5,894 nt of DNA from an uncultured Schwartzia sp. (GTDB lineage: Bacteria; Bacillota; Negativicutes; Selenomonadales; Selenomonadaceae): positions 1 through 5,894 of the forward strand of contig CAJPQU010000125.1 of the NCBI GenBank assembly GCA_905372875.1. The letters run 5' to 3'. Under the pieces are notes generated by a model. That model made no database searches and was not told the origin of the DNA. It saw only the letters and a list, made by a program, of their open reading frames with translations. Positions within the stretch are counted from its first letter, which is position 1. Every line of letters starts with the position of its first letter. Of the stretch, positions 5,631 to 5,894 are shown piece after piece. The position numbers were made by a program, and so were the translations under genes.

Positions 5631-5894
5631 TCAGAACAAAAGTTTTTGTTTTTTCATATGAATATTAAGAAGAATGGCGATAGCCATGATATTCGTCGTC
5701 AATGAACTGACGCCATAGCTCATAAGAGGCAATGGTATTCCGGTGACCGGCATGATGCCCATAGTCATTCCCACATTGATCAGAACGTGGAAAGCCAACA
5801 TGGAAGTGATACCAACCGCTAAAAGCATACCGAAAGTATCACTGGCCTCTTGAGCGATGCGGATTCCTCGCCAAAGAACGATAAAATATAAAAA
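5631..5894 (-). CDS. rodA: RodA-type SEDS peptidoglycan glycosyltransferase, C-terminal 87 residues; cut by the window edge
   Basis: SEDS proteins are polytopic membrane enzymes that polymerise glycan strands from lipid II, paired with a class B penicillin-binding protein; RodA serves elongation and FtsW division. Only the last 87 codons are in the window. They hold the end of one membrane helix and basic turn (FLYFIVLWRGIRIAQEASD), a helix FGMLLAVGITSMLAFHVLIN, the conserved GIMPVTGIPLPLMSYG segment, a final helix (SSLTTNIMAIAILLNI) and a short basic tail HMKKQKLLF. PVTGIPLP is typical of RodA, whereas FtsW usually has P-T/V-KG-L at this point, so RodA is preferred. The usual SYGGSS is SYGVSS here. 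The stop is followed by a hairpin, so this gene probably ends an upstream transcription unit. Confidence 0.86.
   Translation of the reverse strand, partial: FLYFIVLWRGIRIAQEASDTFGMLLAVGITSMLAFHVLINVGMTMGIMPVTGIPLPLMSYGVSSLTTNIMAIAILLNIHMKKQKLLF

Overview
The window carries a tightly packed set of housekeeping genes, all on the minus strand, so they are transcribed from high to low coordinates. In that order they are: the 3' end of a rodA-type SEDS gene (cut by the right edge), ruvC, ruvA, ruvB, queH, a small unrecognised membrane-protein gene, a secreted L,D-transpeptidase gene, and the first 357 codons of polA (cut by the left edge). I saw no tRNA, rRNA, CRISPR array, insertion sequence or phage gene, and every sizeable plus-strand reading frame lies antisense to one of these genes.

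The source is probably a low-to-mid GC Bacillota. Reasons are AGGAGG-like ribosome sites, a RuvB that begins MDER as in Bacillus, an oxygen-independent-type QueH, a PolA without proofreading residues, and a secreted enzyme with a copper-amine-oxidase-like C-terminal domain. An anaerobic Negativicutes or Clostridia member fits best, but that placement is inference.

Region by region: 5631-5894 is the RodA C-terminus. The 236-bp gap at 5395-5630 holds a long imperfect hairpin, a 15-bp palindrome and an extended -10 promoter. From 5394 to 2275 run ruvC-ruvA-ruvB-queH-orf103, with gaps of 21, 3, 6 and 27 nt, almost certainly one operon. A 116-bp gap holds a second promoter (perfect TATAAT) that should drive ldt and polA. 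Between ldt and polA is a 131-bp gap in which the ldt frame stays open beyond its TAG stop until 17 nt before polA.

Functionally, RuvA, RuvB and RuvC form the Holliday-junction branch-migration and resolution machine, and PolA fills and repairs gaps, so DNA repair dominates. QueH completes queuosine in tRNA. RodA and the L,D-transpeptidase act on peptidoglycan. I found no convincing new multi-gene system. The most open points are the Trp-rich 103-aa protein, the reading frame beyond the ldt stop, and the palindrome overlapping the ruv promoter.
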